53,109 bases of DNA, from assembly GCA_021782205.1 (NCBI GenBank), contig JAJXVH010000015.1, positions 1 to 53,109 of the forward strand. The letters are read 5' to 3'. Within the stretch, counting starts at the first letter, position 1, and every line of letters starts with the position of its first letter. Position numbers and translations under genes: made by a program. This document shows, piece after piece, positions 23,738 through 31,636 of this stretch. This stretch comes from a bacterium (GTDB lineage: Bacteria > Elusimicrobiota > Elusimicrobia > UBA1565 > UBA9628). The notes beneath the pieces were generated by a model, which worked only from the letters and a program-made list of their open reading frames with translations, was not told the origin of the DNA and made no database searches.

Positions 23738-24184
23738 CTAGTTCTTCGCTCCGACACCGGCCTCCGCGGCGGACGCGGACTTCGCGTTCGGCTGCGCCGC
23801 CGAGGTGCTCGCGGCGGCTTTCTGATCGGGCTTCGCGACAGCCGCGGTCTTCTTGCGTGCCGCGGCGTCGTAGACCAAGAAATCCGCGATCTCCTTCTGG
23901 GCGTCGTCACTGATGCCCGAGCGCGGCTTGCGGCGCATCTTCTCGACGGTCGCCTTCCAATCCTCAGGCGAAGCGACGTTCGTGTTGATGGGCCGAGCCA
24001 GCGTATGGCAGCGCGAGCACTTATCGGCGAACACCTGGTAGTTCTGCTGCTGTTCCTTGGGATACTTCGAGACGTCGATCGAATCGGGGCCGTTGTCGGC
24101 CGCATAGGTCGGGTCGTCGGCTCGCGCCGAACCGGTCCAAAGCAAGGCCGTCATGGCGGCCGCGACGATCAGAATTTTATTCAT
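23738..24184 (-). CDS. Exported monoheme cytochrome c
   Basis: 148 residues. The signal peptide is MNKILIVAAAMTALLWTGSARA, and the single heme site CSRCH is at 56-60. A Met in VEKMRRKPRSGIS may be the sixth heme ligand. The heme domain ends near 108, followed by a 40-residue Ala/Lys-rich tail that looks disordered. The size and SRCHTLARP context resemble small periplasmic class I cytochromes that pass electrons between complexes. AGGAGAGG precedes the ATG. A sigma-54-type promoter lies upstream, so it may be expressed together with the Cyc2-like outer-membrane cytochrome, for which it is a natural periplasmic partner. Confidence 0.88.
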   Translation of the reverse strand: MNKILIVAAAMTALLWTGSARADDPTYAADNGPDSIDVSKYPKEQQQNYQVFADKCSRCHTLARPINTNVASPEDWKATVEKMRRKPRSGISDDAQKEIADFLVYDAAARKKTAAVAKPDQKAAASTSAAQPNAKSASAAEAGVGAKN

Positions 24185-24232
24185 GTCCTCTCCTGGGTAT
24201 TGAGCCTACGCTCTCCGTCGACACCTTCTTAC

Positions 24233-24246
24233 GCAACAAAAGAGCC
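24233..24246 (-). promoter_or_regulatory. Sigma-54-type promoter for cytochrome c
   Basis: The minus strand reads GGCTCTTTTGTTGC, GG at 24246-24245 and GC at 24234-24233. Expected start near 24221, with a leader of about 37 bases holding the AGGAGAGG site. Confidence 0.65.
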
Positions 24247-24286
24247 GTGCCGCGGTTCCCCCGCAAATAATCGACGTATGATGTTC

Positions 24287-24292
24287 TAGTAT
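24287..24292 (+). promoter_or_regulatory. -10 hexamer TAGTAT before the VOC-FKBP gene
   Basis: TAGTAT ends six bases before the ATG at 24299, which has no ribosome binding site. This matches the leaderless geometry seen elsewhere. No convincing -35 box. Confidence 0.4.
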
Positions 24293-24298
24293 CTCCGC

Positions 24299-25051
24299 AT
24301 GATAAAACGACACGCCCCGCGTTTTTTCTCGGCCGCGCTCGTTGTGACGGCACTCGCGCGCTGCGTGGCCGCGCTGCCCAGCGCCCCGGACCGCCCCCAA
24401 TTCAACCGCGTCCGCGTCGGGGTACGCGATCTGTCCGCCGCCGTCGACCGCCTGAACCGTCTGATGGGCTGGACGCCCGCCTATCAAGGCAACGACCGCG
24501 TTCTATTTTCCACCGAGACCGCGGCGCTGGAACTCGACGCGACAACCGAGGACTCTACGGCCACCATCGTGCTGTCCGTCGACGACGTCGACGCGCATTA
24601 CCGCAAACTATTGGAGCGTGGTGCCACGTCCAAGGCCGCGCCGGCCGATCTCCCCAGCGGCAACCGGGAGGCTTCCATACAAGGCCCCGGGGCCCTGACC
24701 ATCGCTCTGGAAGGACCCCTGGCCGCCCCGCCCGATTTTGCCTTCACGGAGTTGCGCGCGGGAACCGGCGAATCTCCCGGTCCCGAGGACACGGTCAAAG
24801 TGCGCTACTTCGGCGCCTTGCGCGATGGCACCGTCTTCGATGGCGCTCACCGTACCGGACTGCCCGCGATGATTCCCCTGGCCTCCGCCATCCGCTGTTG
24901 GTCGCAGGCTCTGCCGCGCATGAAAGTGGGCGGACGCGCTCGTTTCGTCTGTCCGCCCGAGATGGCCTATGGCCGCGAAGGCCGCCCTCCGAAGATTCCG
25001 GCGAACGCCGCGCTGACTTTCGACGTCGAGCTATACGGCGTGATGCATTAG
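24299..25051 (+). CDS. Exported VOC-domain/FKBP-type peptidyl-prolyl isomerase fusion
   Basis: 250 residues. An N-terminal signal-like segment (FFSAALVVTALARCVAALPSA) is followed by a glyoxalase/bleomycin-resistance (VOC) domain at about 32-140 (VRVGVRDLSAAVDRLNRLMGW, VLSVDDVDAHYRKLLERG). The FKBP domain runs from about 150 to 248 (EDTVKVRYFGALRDGTVFDGAH, CPPEMAYGREGRPPKIPANAALTFDVELYGV). FKBPs speed proline isomerisation during folding of exported proteins. A VOC domain on the same chain is unusual, and its metal ligands are not obvious, so it may only bind a ligand or protein. The last four bases overlap convergent hemA. Confidence 0.82.
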   Translation: MIKRHAPRFFSAALVVTALARCVAALPSAPDRPQFNRVRVGVRDLSAAVDRLNRLMGWTPAYQGNDRVLFSTETAALELDATTEDSTATIVLSVDDVDAHYRKLLERGATSKAAPADLPSGNREASIQGPGALTIALEGPLAAPPDFAFTELRAGTGESPGPEDTVKVRYFGALRDGTVFDGAHRTGLPAMIPLASAIRCWSQALPRMKVGGRARFVCPPEMAYGREGRPPKIPANAALTFDVELYGVMH

Positions 25052-26091
25052 GCCGCGGGCGCCGCTTCGCGACGCAGTCGAGCCTTATCAAGCTGGAGGG
25101 TGCAGTCGGCCGCGGCCGAAAGAACGACGGCTTCCGCTTCCTTCTTGACCCCGGCCTTGCGCTCCATGCTTCGCGCGACGACACCTTTTAAATCGTCCAG
25201 GCCGTAGAGAAAGACGTCGGGCAGACTCGCGCACTCCGGGTCCACGTTGCGCGGCAGACCCAGATCGATGAGAAAAATCGGCCGACGGCGCCCCACCAAA
25301 CGGCGCTCCAATTCCGCGCGATCCAGCAACGGTCCGGAAGACGAGACGGAAAAGACCGCCGCGTCCGCATCCGCAAGCGCGCCCAGACCCTCCTCGAAAG
25401 AGGCGGCTTGACCGCCGATCAGCCGCGCCAGTTCCTCGGCGCGCGCGCGCGTGCGGTTGGCGATCAGCAGGCGGTTGAAGTCCTTGGCGGCAAGATGTCG
25501 GCAGACGGCCTGTGCGGCCTCGCCCGCGCCGAAGACGACGACGCGGCCGCCCTCTCGCTCGCCGAAAATGCGGCGCGCCAACAGGGCCGCAGCACCTCCG
25601 ATCGAATGGATGCCGTCCTGGATGCCCGTCGCGGCGCGCGCGGCTTTGCCCGCCGCGACGGCGCTTTGGAATATCCGGTGAAATTCCGCGCCCGCCGCGC
25701 CCGCGGCGACGGAGGCTGCGTAGGCCTTGCGCACCTGGCTTAGAATTTCGGTCTCGCCCAGAATCCAGGACTCCAGCCCCGCCGCCACGCGAAACAAATG
25801 CCCGAGCGCGTCGGCCCCCGAGCGCTCGTCGAGGTGGCGTCGCGCCTCAAGGCCCGCGCGCTCGATGAACCAGGCCGCCGTCCGCGTGCGCGCCGCCGTG
25901 GGGTCCGACGACCACCCGTAGACCTCCAGACGACTGCACGTCGACAGCAAAACAGCCTGAGTCAGACCCGCTTCGACGCGGAGGCGTCGAAAAGACTCCT
26001 CCAGCGACGCGTCCGCGCGCACCAAACGCTCGCGGCACTGCACGGAGGTCTCAAGATGATTGAGGCCCGTCACAAAAAAGCGCGCATCCAT
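25048..26091 (-). CDS. hemA: Glutamyl-tRNA reductase, C-terminally short
   Basis: 347 residues. Reduces glutamyl-tRNA to glutamate-1-semialdehyde, the first step of C5 tetrapyrrole synthesis. The catalytic domain starts at FFVTGLNHLETSV, with nucleophile C52 in LLSTCSRLEVYG (Ser replaces the usual Asn after Cys). The NADPH domain shows VVVFGAGEAAQAVCRHLA and LLIANRTRARAEEL. The usual dimerisation domain (about 70-80 more residues) is cut to a short helix. The start at 26091 fits the family start and a sigma-54-type promoter at 26106-26119; an ATG further upstream adds 14 atypical residues. No other hem gene is adjacent. Confidence 0.9.
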   Translation of the reverse strand: MDARFFVTGLNHLETSVQCRERLVRADASLEESFRRLRVEAGLTQAVLLSTCSRLEVYGWSSDPTAARTRTAAWFIERAGLEARRHLDERSGADALGHLFRVAAGLESWILGETEILSQVRKAYAASVAAGAAGAEFHRIFQSAVAAGKAARAATGIQDGIHSIGGAAALLARRIFGEREGGRVVVFGAGEAAQAVCRHLAAKDFNRLLIANRTRARAEELARLIGGQAASFEEGLGALADADAAVFSVSSSGPLLDRAELERRLVGRRRPIFLIDLGLPRNVDPECASLPDVFLYGLDDLKGVVARSMERKAGVKKEAEAVVLSAAADCTLQLDKARLRREAAPAA

Positions 26092-26105
26092 CAAGACATA
26101 CCACT

Positions 26106-26119
26106 GCAACGCATATGCC
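26106..26119 (-). promoter_or_regulatory. Sigma-54-type promoter for hemA
   Basis: The minus strand reads GGCATATGCGTTGC, GG at 26119-26118 and GC at 26107-26106. Expected start near 26094, three bases before the ATG at 26091. Confidence 0.5.
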
Positions 26120-26132
26120 CAACCCCGGCCCA

Positions 26133-27635
26133 CTAGGCGGCAAGCAAGGTGTCAGCGGTCCGCAGAAGTTCAAGAAGGGATTCGTCGTTGCGCACGCGCC
26201 ACAACTTGCGGCGCAAGGTTTCGTTGGTCACCAACGAGGCGATGCGCCGCAGGATTTTAAGCTGAACGACCGGAGACTCCGCGGGGGTCAGGACCAGAAA
26301 GACGAGACGGATCGGCACGCCGTCGGGCGCGGAGGAAGGTTCCGGCTTCGCATAGCGACCCACGGCGATCATCGGCCCGGGAAGGCCGGGCAGGCGCGCG
26401 TGGGGTACCAGCACGCCGCGTCCCACGGCGCTGGGAAAAGCGCGCTCGCGCTCCCAGACGGCCGAAAAAGCCCCCGGCGCGTCCAACTCCGGGCGCGCAG
26501 CCTTCAGGCGCTCGACCAAGCGCGCGATCGCGCCGCCCCGGTCGCCGGCGGGCAGGTTCGCGTCCACCGCCGCGCGCTCGAAGAGCAGTCCGTCGGTCCA
26601 GTCGCGCGGGTGCGTGAATTCGTCGCGGATCTCGCCGACGATCTCCTCGAACACGTCCTCAAGCGTGAGCACTCCGGCCACGCGCCCCCCCGCGTCTCGC
26701 ACCAGCGCCATGTGCGCGCCGCGGTCGGGCATGGTCTTGACCAACCGCTCCAAGGGCTCGGCCTCCACGGTCTCGAACAAATCGCGGCGCAGGCGGCGCA
26801 GATCCGGCTCTCCGGCGCTCTCGCCGAGAATCAAATCCTTGATATGCACGTAGCCGATCGACGTGTCGACGTCCCGCTCGCACAGAGGATAGCGCGTGAA
26901 GCGCTTGTCGCGGATGACGGCGAGATTTTCACCCCAAGGCCGGGCCAGGGACAGGTAGGCGATCTTCTCGCGCGGGCGCATGGCCTCTGCGGCCTTCGCG
27001 GTGCCGAAGTCGAACAAATTCTCGAGCAGGAACAGGCGCTCCAGAGGCAGGCGCCCCTTTTCCTGCGCCTCGCCCAAAAGTACGCGCATCTCGTCGAGGC
27101 CGACGACGCGGTCCGCCTCGGCGGCGGGCTTGAGGCCGAACAGTGCCAGAAGGCCGCGCGAGGCGGCGGTGGCCAGGCGGATGGGCAGACGCAGGGCGCG
27201 CGCGAGAATTTTTAATGGGCGCGCGCCGACCAGCGCCACCGTCTCCGAGAACTGAGCGGCCAGTGCGCGCGGCACCAGTTCGGCCAACAGCAATTGGACG
27301 GAGGCCAACGTCGCGACCGCCGCGGCGAACGACAGTGCGCGGATCGACGTTGGCGGCAGGACAGCAACCCAGCGCGACAGCCAGGACCGCAGGGCCGCCA
27401 TCACGTCCGGCTCGGCGACCGCGCCCAGCGCGATGGAGATCGCGGCGAGGCACACCTGCATGGCCGCGATGTGCTCGTCGAGCCGGGCAAGCACGTCCTG
27501 CACCGCGGCCGCGCGCGGCGAACCTCGCCGCGCCAGCAGTTCGATGCGGGTCGGCCGCACGCGCATCAGCGCAAACTCCATGAGTACGAACGCCGCGTTG
27601 GCGCCGATGAGAATAACCGTGAAGGCCAAAATCAT
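26133..27635 (-). CDS. CNNM (DUF21)-CBS membrane protein fused to a PTS EIIA-like domain
   Basis: 500 residues from the ATG at 27635, which overlaps the upstream stop as ATGA. Residues 1-180 form the CNNM/DUF21 membrane domain (MILAFTVILIGANAAFVLME). A CBS pair follows at about 200-330 (MRPREKIAYLSL, AGVLTLEDVFEEIVGEIRDEF), as in CorB/CorC-type magnesium efflux proteins. Instead of the usual transporter-associated domain, the C-terminus is a PTS EIIA type-2/NtrN-like fold (GRGVLVPHARLPG with the phosphorylatable His, and FLVLTPAESPVVQLKILRRIASLV). The fusion suggests that ion transport is gated by phosphorylation or by nucleotide level. Function is inferred from domains only. Confidence 0.88.
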   Translation of the reverse strand: MILAFTVILIGANAAFVLMEFALMRVRPTRIELLARRGSPRAAAVQDVLARLDEHIAAMQVCLAAISIALGAVAEPDVMAALRSWLSRWVAVLPPTSIRALSFAAAVATLASVQLLLAELVPRALAAQFSETVALVGARPLKILARALRLPIRLATAASRGLLALFGLKPAAEADRVVGLDEMRVLLGEAQEKGRLPLERLFLLENLFDFGTAKAAEAMRPREKIAYLSLARPWGENLAVIRDKRFTRYPLCERDVDTSIGYVHIKDLILGESAGEPDLRRLRRDLFETVEAEPLERLVKTMPDRGAHMALVRDAGGRVAGVLTLEDVFEEIVGEIRDEFTHPRDWTDGLLFERAAVDANLPAGDRGGAIARLVERLKAARPELDAPGAFSAVWERERAFPSAVGRGVLVPHARLPGLPGPMIAVGRYAKPEPSSAPDGVPIRLVFLVLTPAESPVVQLKILRRIASLVTNETLRRKLWRVRNDESLLELLRTADTLLAA

Positions 27636-28060
27636 CGCGCCGGGGCCGCGGAAATGGGAGGAGTCCGTTTCGGCTTGCGCGCTTTGATCAGGACGCGGCG
27701 CGGCGCATCCCAGAAAACGCGCTTGAGCACGAGAAACGGGAAGCCGCCAATGGTGTAAAAAACCTGCGCGCCGCCGTTGGCGCCTGCGGCAACGCAAGCC
27801 TTATAACGCTTCTGGTAGGCCGCTCCCGGAGAAATCTTCTCCCCGGCCAGCTTCACCGGGCAAAATAGCGCGCCCACGGCCGCCGCGGGCAAGACGGTCA
27901 TCACGCCGATGAAGCTGGCCGCGTTGTCGACGACCGGCCCTTCATTCTTGTAGCGCTGGGACGGGTCGGCCTCGGTCTCGCTCTCGGTCGACGACGCGAC
28001 GGCGGGGGCGACCGCGCGCGCCGACGCCGCGGCCAGCAGAAACGCCACCCCCATCGCCAT
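27632..28060 (-). CDS. Small exported or membrane-anchored protein of unknown function
   Basis: 142 residues from the ATG at 28060, six bases after the stop of the large lipid gene and behind TGAGG. A signal peptide (VAFLLAAASARAVAPAVAS) and a hydrophobic stretch (AASFIGVMTVLPAAAVGALF) are visible. An Ala/Gly segment with AGEKISPGAAYQKRYKACVAAGANGG follows, then FYTIGGFPFLVLKRVFWDAP and a basic tail. The family is not recognised. Its place between the phospholipid-remodelling gene and the CNNM gene, with overlap on one side, indicates one operon. Confidence 0.6.
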   Translation of the reverse strand: MAMGVAFLLAAASARAVAPAVASSTESETEADPSQRYKNEGPVVDNAASFIGVMTVLPAAAVGALFCPVKLAGEKISPGAAYQKRYKACVAAGANGGAQVFYTIGGFPFLVLKRVFWDAPRRVLIKARKPKRTPPISAAPAR

Positions 28061-28065
28061 CAGCC

Positions 28066-31000
28066 TCAAGCGACTGCCTCCAGCCGCCGCGCTTCGGCCT
28101 TGAGCCCTTGTAAATCCACCTTGCCCGAGCCAAGCAACGGAAACTCCGCGACCGGGTGAAAGTTCGCCTTGTCCGGAAGCCACAACTTGGGCAGGCCGGA
28201 GTCGAACACTTTCTTGAGCACCGCATCCAAATCGATCTCGCCTTTGTAGAGCACGACCAGCCGCTCGCCGCGCTTGTCGTCGGGCACGGCCGCGACCACG
28301 AACGCGGGATCCACCGATCCCAGCGCGTCCTGCAGGGCTTCCTCGACGCGGATGTGCGGCACCATCTCGCCGCCGATTTTCGAGAAACGCGAGAGGCGGT
28401 CGGTCAACGTCACGAAGCCGTCCTCATCGATCTTGGCGATGTCGCCGGTGACGTAGTAGCCGTCGCGCAGGACCTCGCGCGTGCGCTCGGGATCGTCCAG
28501 ATAGCCCTTCATCACGTTCGGGCCTTTGACCAGAAGGAGGCCGGGCTCGTCGACGCCCAACTCACGGCCGGTGTCCGGATCGACCACCTTCATGAACACG
28601 CCGGGCAGGGGCCGACCCACGGTGCCGGCCTTGGCGCCCACCTGCTTGTTGCCGGGCCAGTCGATGTTCGGGATGTTGACGGAGGCCACGGGCGAGAGCT
28701 CGGTGGCACCGTAGCCTTCGAGCGGGGTCAGGCCATACTTCTCCTGGAAGGCTCGGGAAAGTTCGTCGCGCAGCTTCTCCGCGCCCGCGATCACGTAGCG
28801 CATGCTTTTGAACTGCGCCGGCTCCACGCGCCGCATCCAGGTCAGCAGGAAGGTCGGCGTGCCGATCAAGATGGTGGCGCGGCGCTTCTCGACCAAGGAA
28901 CCGATCACGCGCGCGTCGAGGGGCGTGAAGTGATACGCCGCACTCATCCCCACGCACGGCGGCAGCCACAAAGTCGCGGTGAAGCCGAACGCGTGGAAGA
29001 AGGGCAGCACGCCCAGCATGCAATCGTCCAGCCCCAACGGGTAGACCTGAGCGATGGCGAGTATGTTCGACAGCACGTTGGCGTGCGTCAGCACCACGCC
29101 CTTGGGCACGCCGGTCGAGCCGCTGGTAAACAGGATGGTCGCCGGCCGGTCCAAGGAGCCGCGCGCCCGCGAGAAGACAGTTTGCTCCAGGATCGCGGCC
29201 GGCGTCAGCAGAAACGCCGCCGCGGTCAGCGCCTTGCGTGCGCCGCTGATGGAAGGCGCGACGTCCTCCAGGTAAATTTTGCGCCCGCGCGGCTCCCACC
29301 CCAGCTTTTCTGCGACACGCCGGGAAGTGACCACCGTCTTGACCCCCGCCTTGTCCAAACACGCGTCGACGACGTCCTTGGACGCCGTGTAATTGAGATT
29401 GATCGGGACTTTTCCTTCCAGAGACAGGCCGAAGTTCGCCAGCGCCCCAGGCACGGACGGCGGCATCAGCACGCCGACGCGCTCTTCTCCCGCCAACTGC
29501 GCCGCCAAGGCCCGTCCGAGCAGGTGCGCTCCGACCAAGGTCTTCAGCCCGTTGAGCGCGACACCGGTCGAATCCGAGACGCCACCGCGAAACGGGTGGC
29601 GCTTGGCCTGACGCACGAAGACGAGGGGCAGAGGCGGCGAGTCGGCCAGGCGATGGCCGAAGGCCTCGGCGCCCAGCTCCAAGATCGCCTGACGCACGGC
29701 GAACGCCCCCGACGTGGACGGCAGGGGCTTGCCGAAGCTCACCGTCACCGGATACGGAATGCGCTGCGGCCGCTTGAGAAGGAGCTTGCCTCCGGAAAAG
29801 CTGAACAGGCTACCCCAGACGCGGTCCAGGTGCACGGGCACGATCGGCACCTCCACTCCGTCGACCAGACGCTCGAAACCCTTGCAGAAGCGCTGCATCT
29901 GGCCATGACGGGAGATGCCGCCCTCGGCGAAAATGCACACCGCCTCGCCCGACATCATGTAGTTCTTGGCGCGCTCGAAGGACGCCTTCAGAGCCTTGGG
30001 GCCGTCGCCGCTGGAAACGGGGATGCAGCCCATCGCCTTGAAGAAGCGCCCGACCACCGGGAGTTCGTAGTAGGAGCGCAGCATCATGAAGCGCACCAGG
30101 CGCTGGTTGGACATCGCGATCAGGATGGCGTCCACGAAGGAGACGTGGTTGGCCACAAGCAGGACCGGGCCTTCGATGGGTACGTTCTCGCGCCCGACGA
30201 CTTTAATCCTATAGATGCAGTTGGCGAACGGATACGCGATCAGGCGCAGGAAAAAATCGGGCAGGCGCACCAACAGCTCGAAGGCCACGATGGCCGACAT
30301 CGCGGCCGAGACGAGAAAGACCTGCGCCGGGTCCAGATGGAATTTCGCGTCCAACGCCCAGTAGACGCCCGACGCAATCAGTATGCCGACAAAGGTCAAG
30401 AAGTTGCCGATGGCCAGCACGCGGCCGCGCTCCTTGGCCGGGCTGCGCTGCTGTATAAACGCCTGCAGCGGCACCGCGAAGAAGCCTCCTGACAGGCCTA
30501 GCAGGATCAGGTCCAGCACCACGCGCCGCGGCGAGGCGGACGCGAAACCCAAATCGAAAGCGAACGCGACCAGGCCCAGCGCGCCGAGCGGAACCAGGCC
30601 CAGCTCCACCTGCCCTTTCGACAGCCGCCCCGCCACGAATGAGCCCGCGCCGATGCCTAGAGACAGCACCACCTGCAAGCGTCCGCACGCGGCTTCGTCC
30701 AGGCCCATCAGCCGCGAGCCGTAGACGAGCAGGTTCATAAGGAAGAGCGCCCCGATGAACCAGAAGAACGCCGTCGCATACGTGGCCAGGTTTAGGCTGG
30801 GCAGGCGCGCCAGGTCGCGGAGGTTGGAGTAGGTGCGCGAGACGATGTCGAGCTTGAGCTTGGTTTGCGGACGAAGCGCCGCCGTCTTGGGTACGGCCAG
30901 GGCGGCTAAAAATCCCGCGACGCCCACCAGGACCAAAGCCGCGGCCGCGACGGCGGGATGCCCGCGCAGGCGCTGCTCCAGCGCCGTCGCCGCGGCGGTG

Positions 31001-31515
31001 CCCAACACGATGCCCAGGAACGCCGTCATCTGCAAAAGGCCGTTGGCCTGGGATAAGTCGGCGTCGCCCACAAGCTCCGGCAGGATCGCGAGCTTCAGCG
31101 GGCTGAAGAACGCGGAGTGCACGCCCATCAGGAAGATCAGCGCCAGCAGAGCCTTGATGCTGCCCGTCGCCAGCGCGGGAACGGCCAGCGCCAGGAGGAC
31201 GACCTCCGCCGCCTTGAAGAACACCAGCAGGCTGGATTTCGACCAGCGGTCGGCCGCGTCCCCGGCCACGGTCGAGAAGAGCAGGAACGGCAGAATGAAC
31301 AGTCCGCCCGCGACCGCGATCAACCGCGGCGCGCCCGCGGGATTTTCCACCATCGCCAGCAAGGTAACGAAGGCCTTGAACGCGTTGTCGTTGAACGCCC
31401 CCAAAGCCTGCGCGGCCAAGAAAGCGGAGAACCGCGCGTCCGAGAACGCCGCGCGCAATTCCGGCGCCCGCGGCGCAACGTGGGGCGGTGCTTCGGCTTC
31501 AGCCACAGGACTCAC
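28066..31515 (-). CDS. Lysophospholipid transporter-acyltransferase-acyl-ACP synthetase triple fusion (LplT-PlsC-Aas)
   Basis: 1149 residues. Domain one (about 20-410) is a major facilitator with the LplT pattern FLAAQALGAFNDNAFKAF and some twelve helices. Domain two (about 420-600) is a PlsC acyltransferase with NHVSFVD as the HX4D motif and FAEGGISRHG. Domain three (about 640-1149) is an adenylating acyl-ACP synthetase (TSGSTGVPKGVVLTHAN, YGATELSPV, GYYVTGDIAKIDEDGF). In E. coli these are two genes, lplT and aas, that flip lysophospholipids inward and re-acylate them. A start is taken at the GTG at 31515. The longer TTG frame begins inside the -35 box. Confidence 0.92.
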   Translation of the reverse strand: MSPVAEAEAPPHVAPRAPELRAAFSDARFSAFLAAQALGAFNDNAFKAFVTLLAMVENPAGAPRLIAVAGGLFILPFLLFSTVAGDAADRWSKSSLLVFFKAAEVVLLALAVPALATGSIKALLALIFLMGVHSAFFSPLKLAILPELVGDADLSQANGLLQMTAFLGIVLGTAAATALEQRLRGHPAVAAAALVLVGVAGFLAALAVPKTAALRPQTKLKLDIVSRTYSNLRDLARLPSLNLATYATAFFWFIGALFLMNLLVYGSRLMGLDEAACGRLQVVLSLGIGAGSFVAGRLSKGQVELGLVPLGALGLVAFAFDLGFASASPRRVVLDLILLGLSGGFFAVPLQAFIQQRSPAKERGRVLAIGNFLTFVGILIASGVYWALDAKFHLDPAQVFLVSAAMSAIVAFELLVRLPDFFLRLIAYPFANCIYRIKVVGRENVPIEGPVLLVANHVSFVDAILIAMSNQRLVRFMMLRSYYELPVVGRFFKAMGCIPVSSGDGPKALKASFERAKNYMMSGEAVCIFAEGGISRHGQMQRFCKGFERLVDGVEVPIVPVHLDRVWGSLFSFSGGKLLLKRPQRIPYPVTVSFGKPLPSTSGAFAVRQAILELGAEAFGHRLADSPPLPLVFVRQAKRHPFRGGVSDSTGVALNGLKTLVGAHLLGRALAAQLAGEERVGVLMPPSVPGALANFGLSLEGKVPINLNYTASKDVVDACLDKAGVKTVVTSRRVAEKLGWEPRGRKIYLEDVAPSISGARKALTAAAFLLTPAAILEQTVFSRARGSLDRPATILFTSGSTGVPKGVVLTHANVLSNILAIAQVYPLGLDDCMLGVLPFFHAFGFTATLWLPPCVGMSAAYHFTPLDARVIGSLVEKRRATILIGTPTFLLTWMRRVEPAQFKSMRYVIAGAEKLRDELSRAFQEKYGLTPLEGYGATELSPVASVNIPNIDWPGNKQVGAKAGTVGRPLPGVFMKVVDPDTGRELGVDEPGLLLVKGPNVMKGYLDDPERTREVLRDGYYVTGDIAKIDEDGFVTLTDRLSRFSKIGGEMVPHIRVEEALQDALGSVDPAFVVAAVPDDKRGERLVVLYKGEIDLDAVLKKVFDSGLPKLWLPDKANFHPVAEFPLLGSGKVDLQGLKAEARRLEAVA

Positions 31516-31521
31516 GTCGGG

Positions 31522-31551
31522 AGTATAAGAGGACCGCACCGGCCCGGTCAA
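31522..31551 (-). promoter_or_regulatory. Sigma-70-type promoter for the LplT-PlsC-Aas gene, leaderless
   Basis: Minus strand: TTGACC at 31551-31546, an 18-base spacer and TATACT at 31527-31522. Six bases later is the GTG at 31515, so transcription should start on the start codon. Confidence 0.7.
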
Positions 31552-31570
31552 GACCTGACAAGATTGACAA

Positions 31571-31636
31571 GAGGGTCAGTCCTTGACATGTCCCCGCTGA
31601 GGAGGCGCTGCGTCAGCATGTCAAGGACTGACCCTC
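31571..31636. repeat. 20-bp perfect inverted repeat with 26-base loop, REP/MITE-like
   Basis: Arms 31571-31590 and 31617-31636 are exact reverse complements (core GGGTCAGTCCTTGACATG). The loop is GC-rich. The right arm supplies the last three codons and the TGA stop of the M48 protease gene. Similar GGGTCAGTCCTTGACA hairpins are, as I recall, mobilised by REP-associated tyrosine transposases, but no transposase is present here. Confidence 0.8.

Noticed and set aside
24250-24252. An alternative GG (CGGCACG) as the -24 element of the cytochrome c promoter
   Set aside because: Its distance to TTGC is too long. The next GG at 24246-24245 gives the exact ten-base spacing.
28156-30492. 778-codon frame opposite the LplT-PlsC-Aas gene
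   Set aside because: Shadow of a well-supported three-domain protein.
31549-31551. TTG as start of the LplT-PlsC-Aas gene
   Set aside because: These bases form the -35 box TTGACC of a good promoter whose start point is the GTG at 31515.
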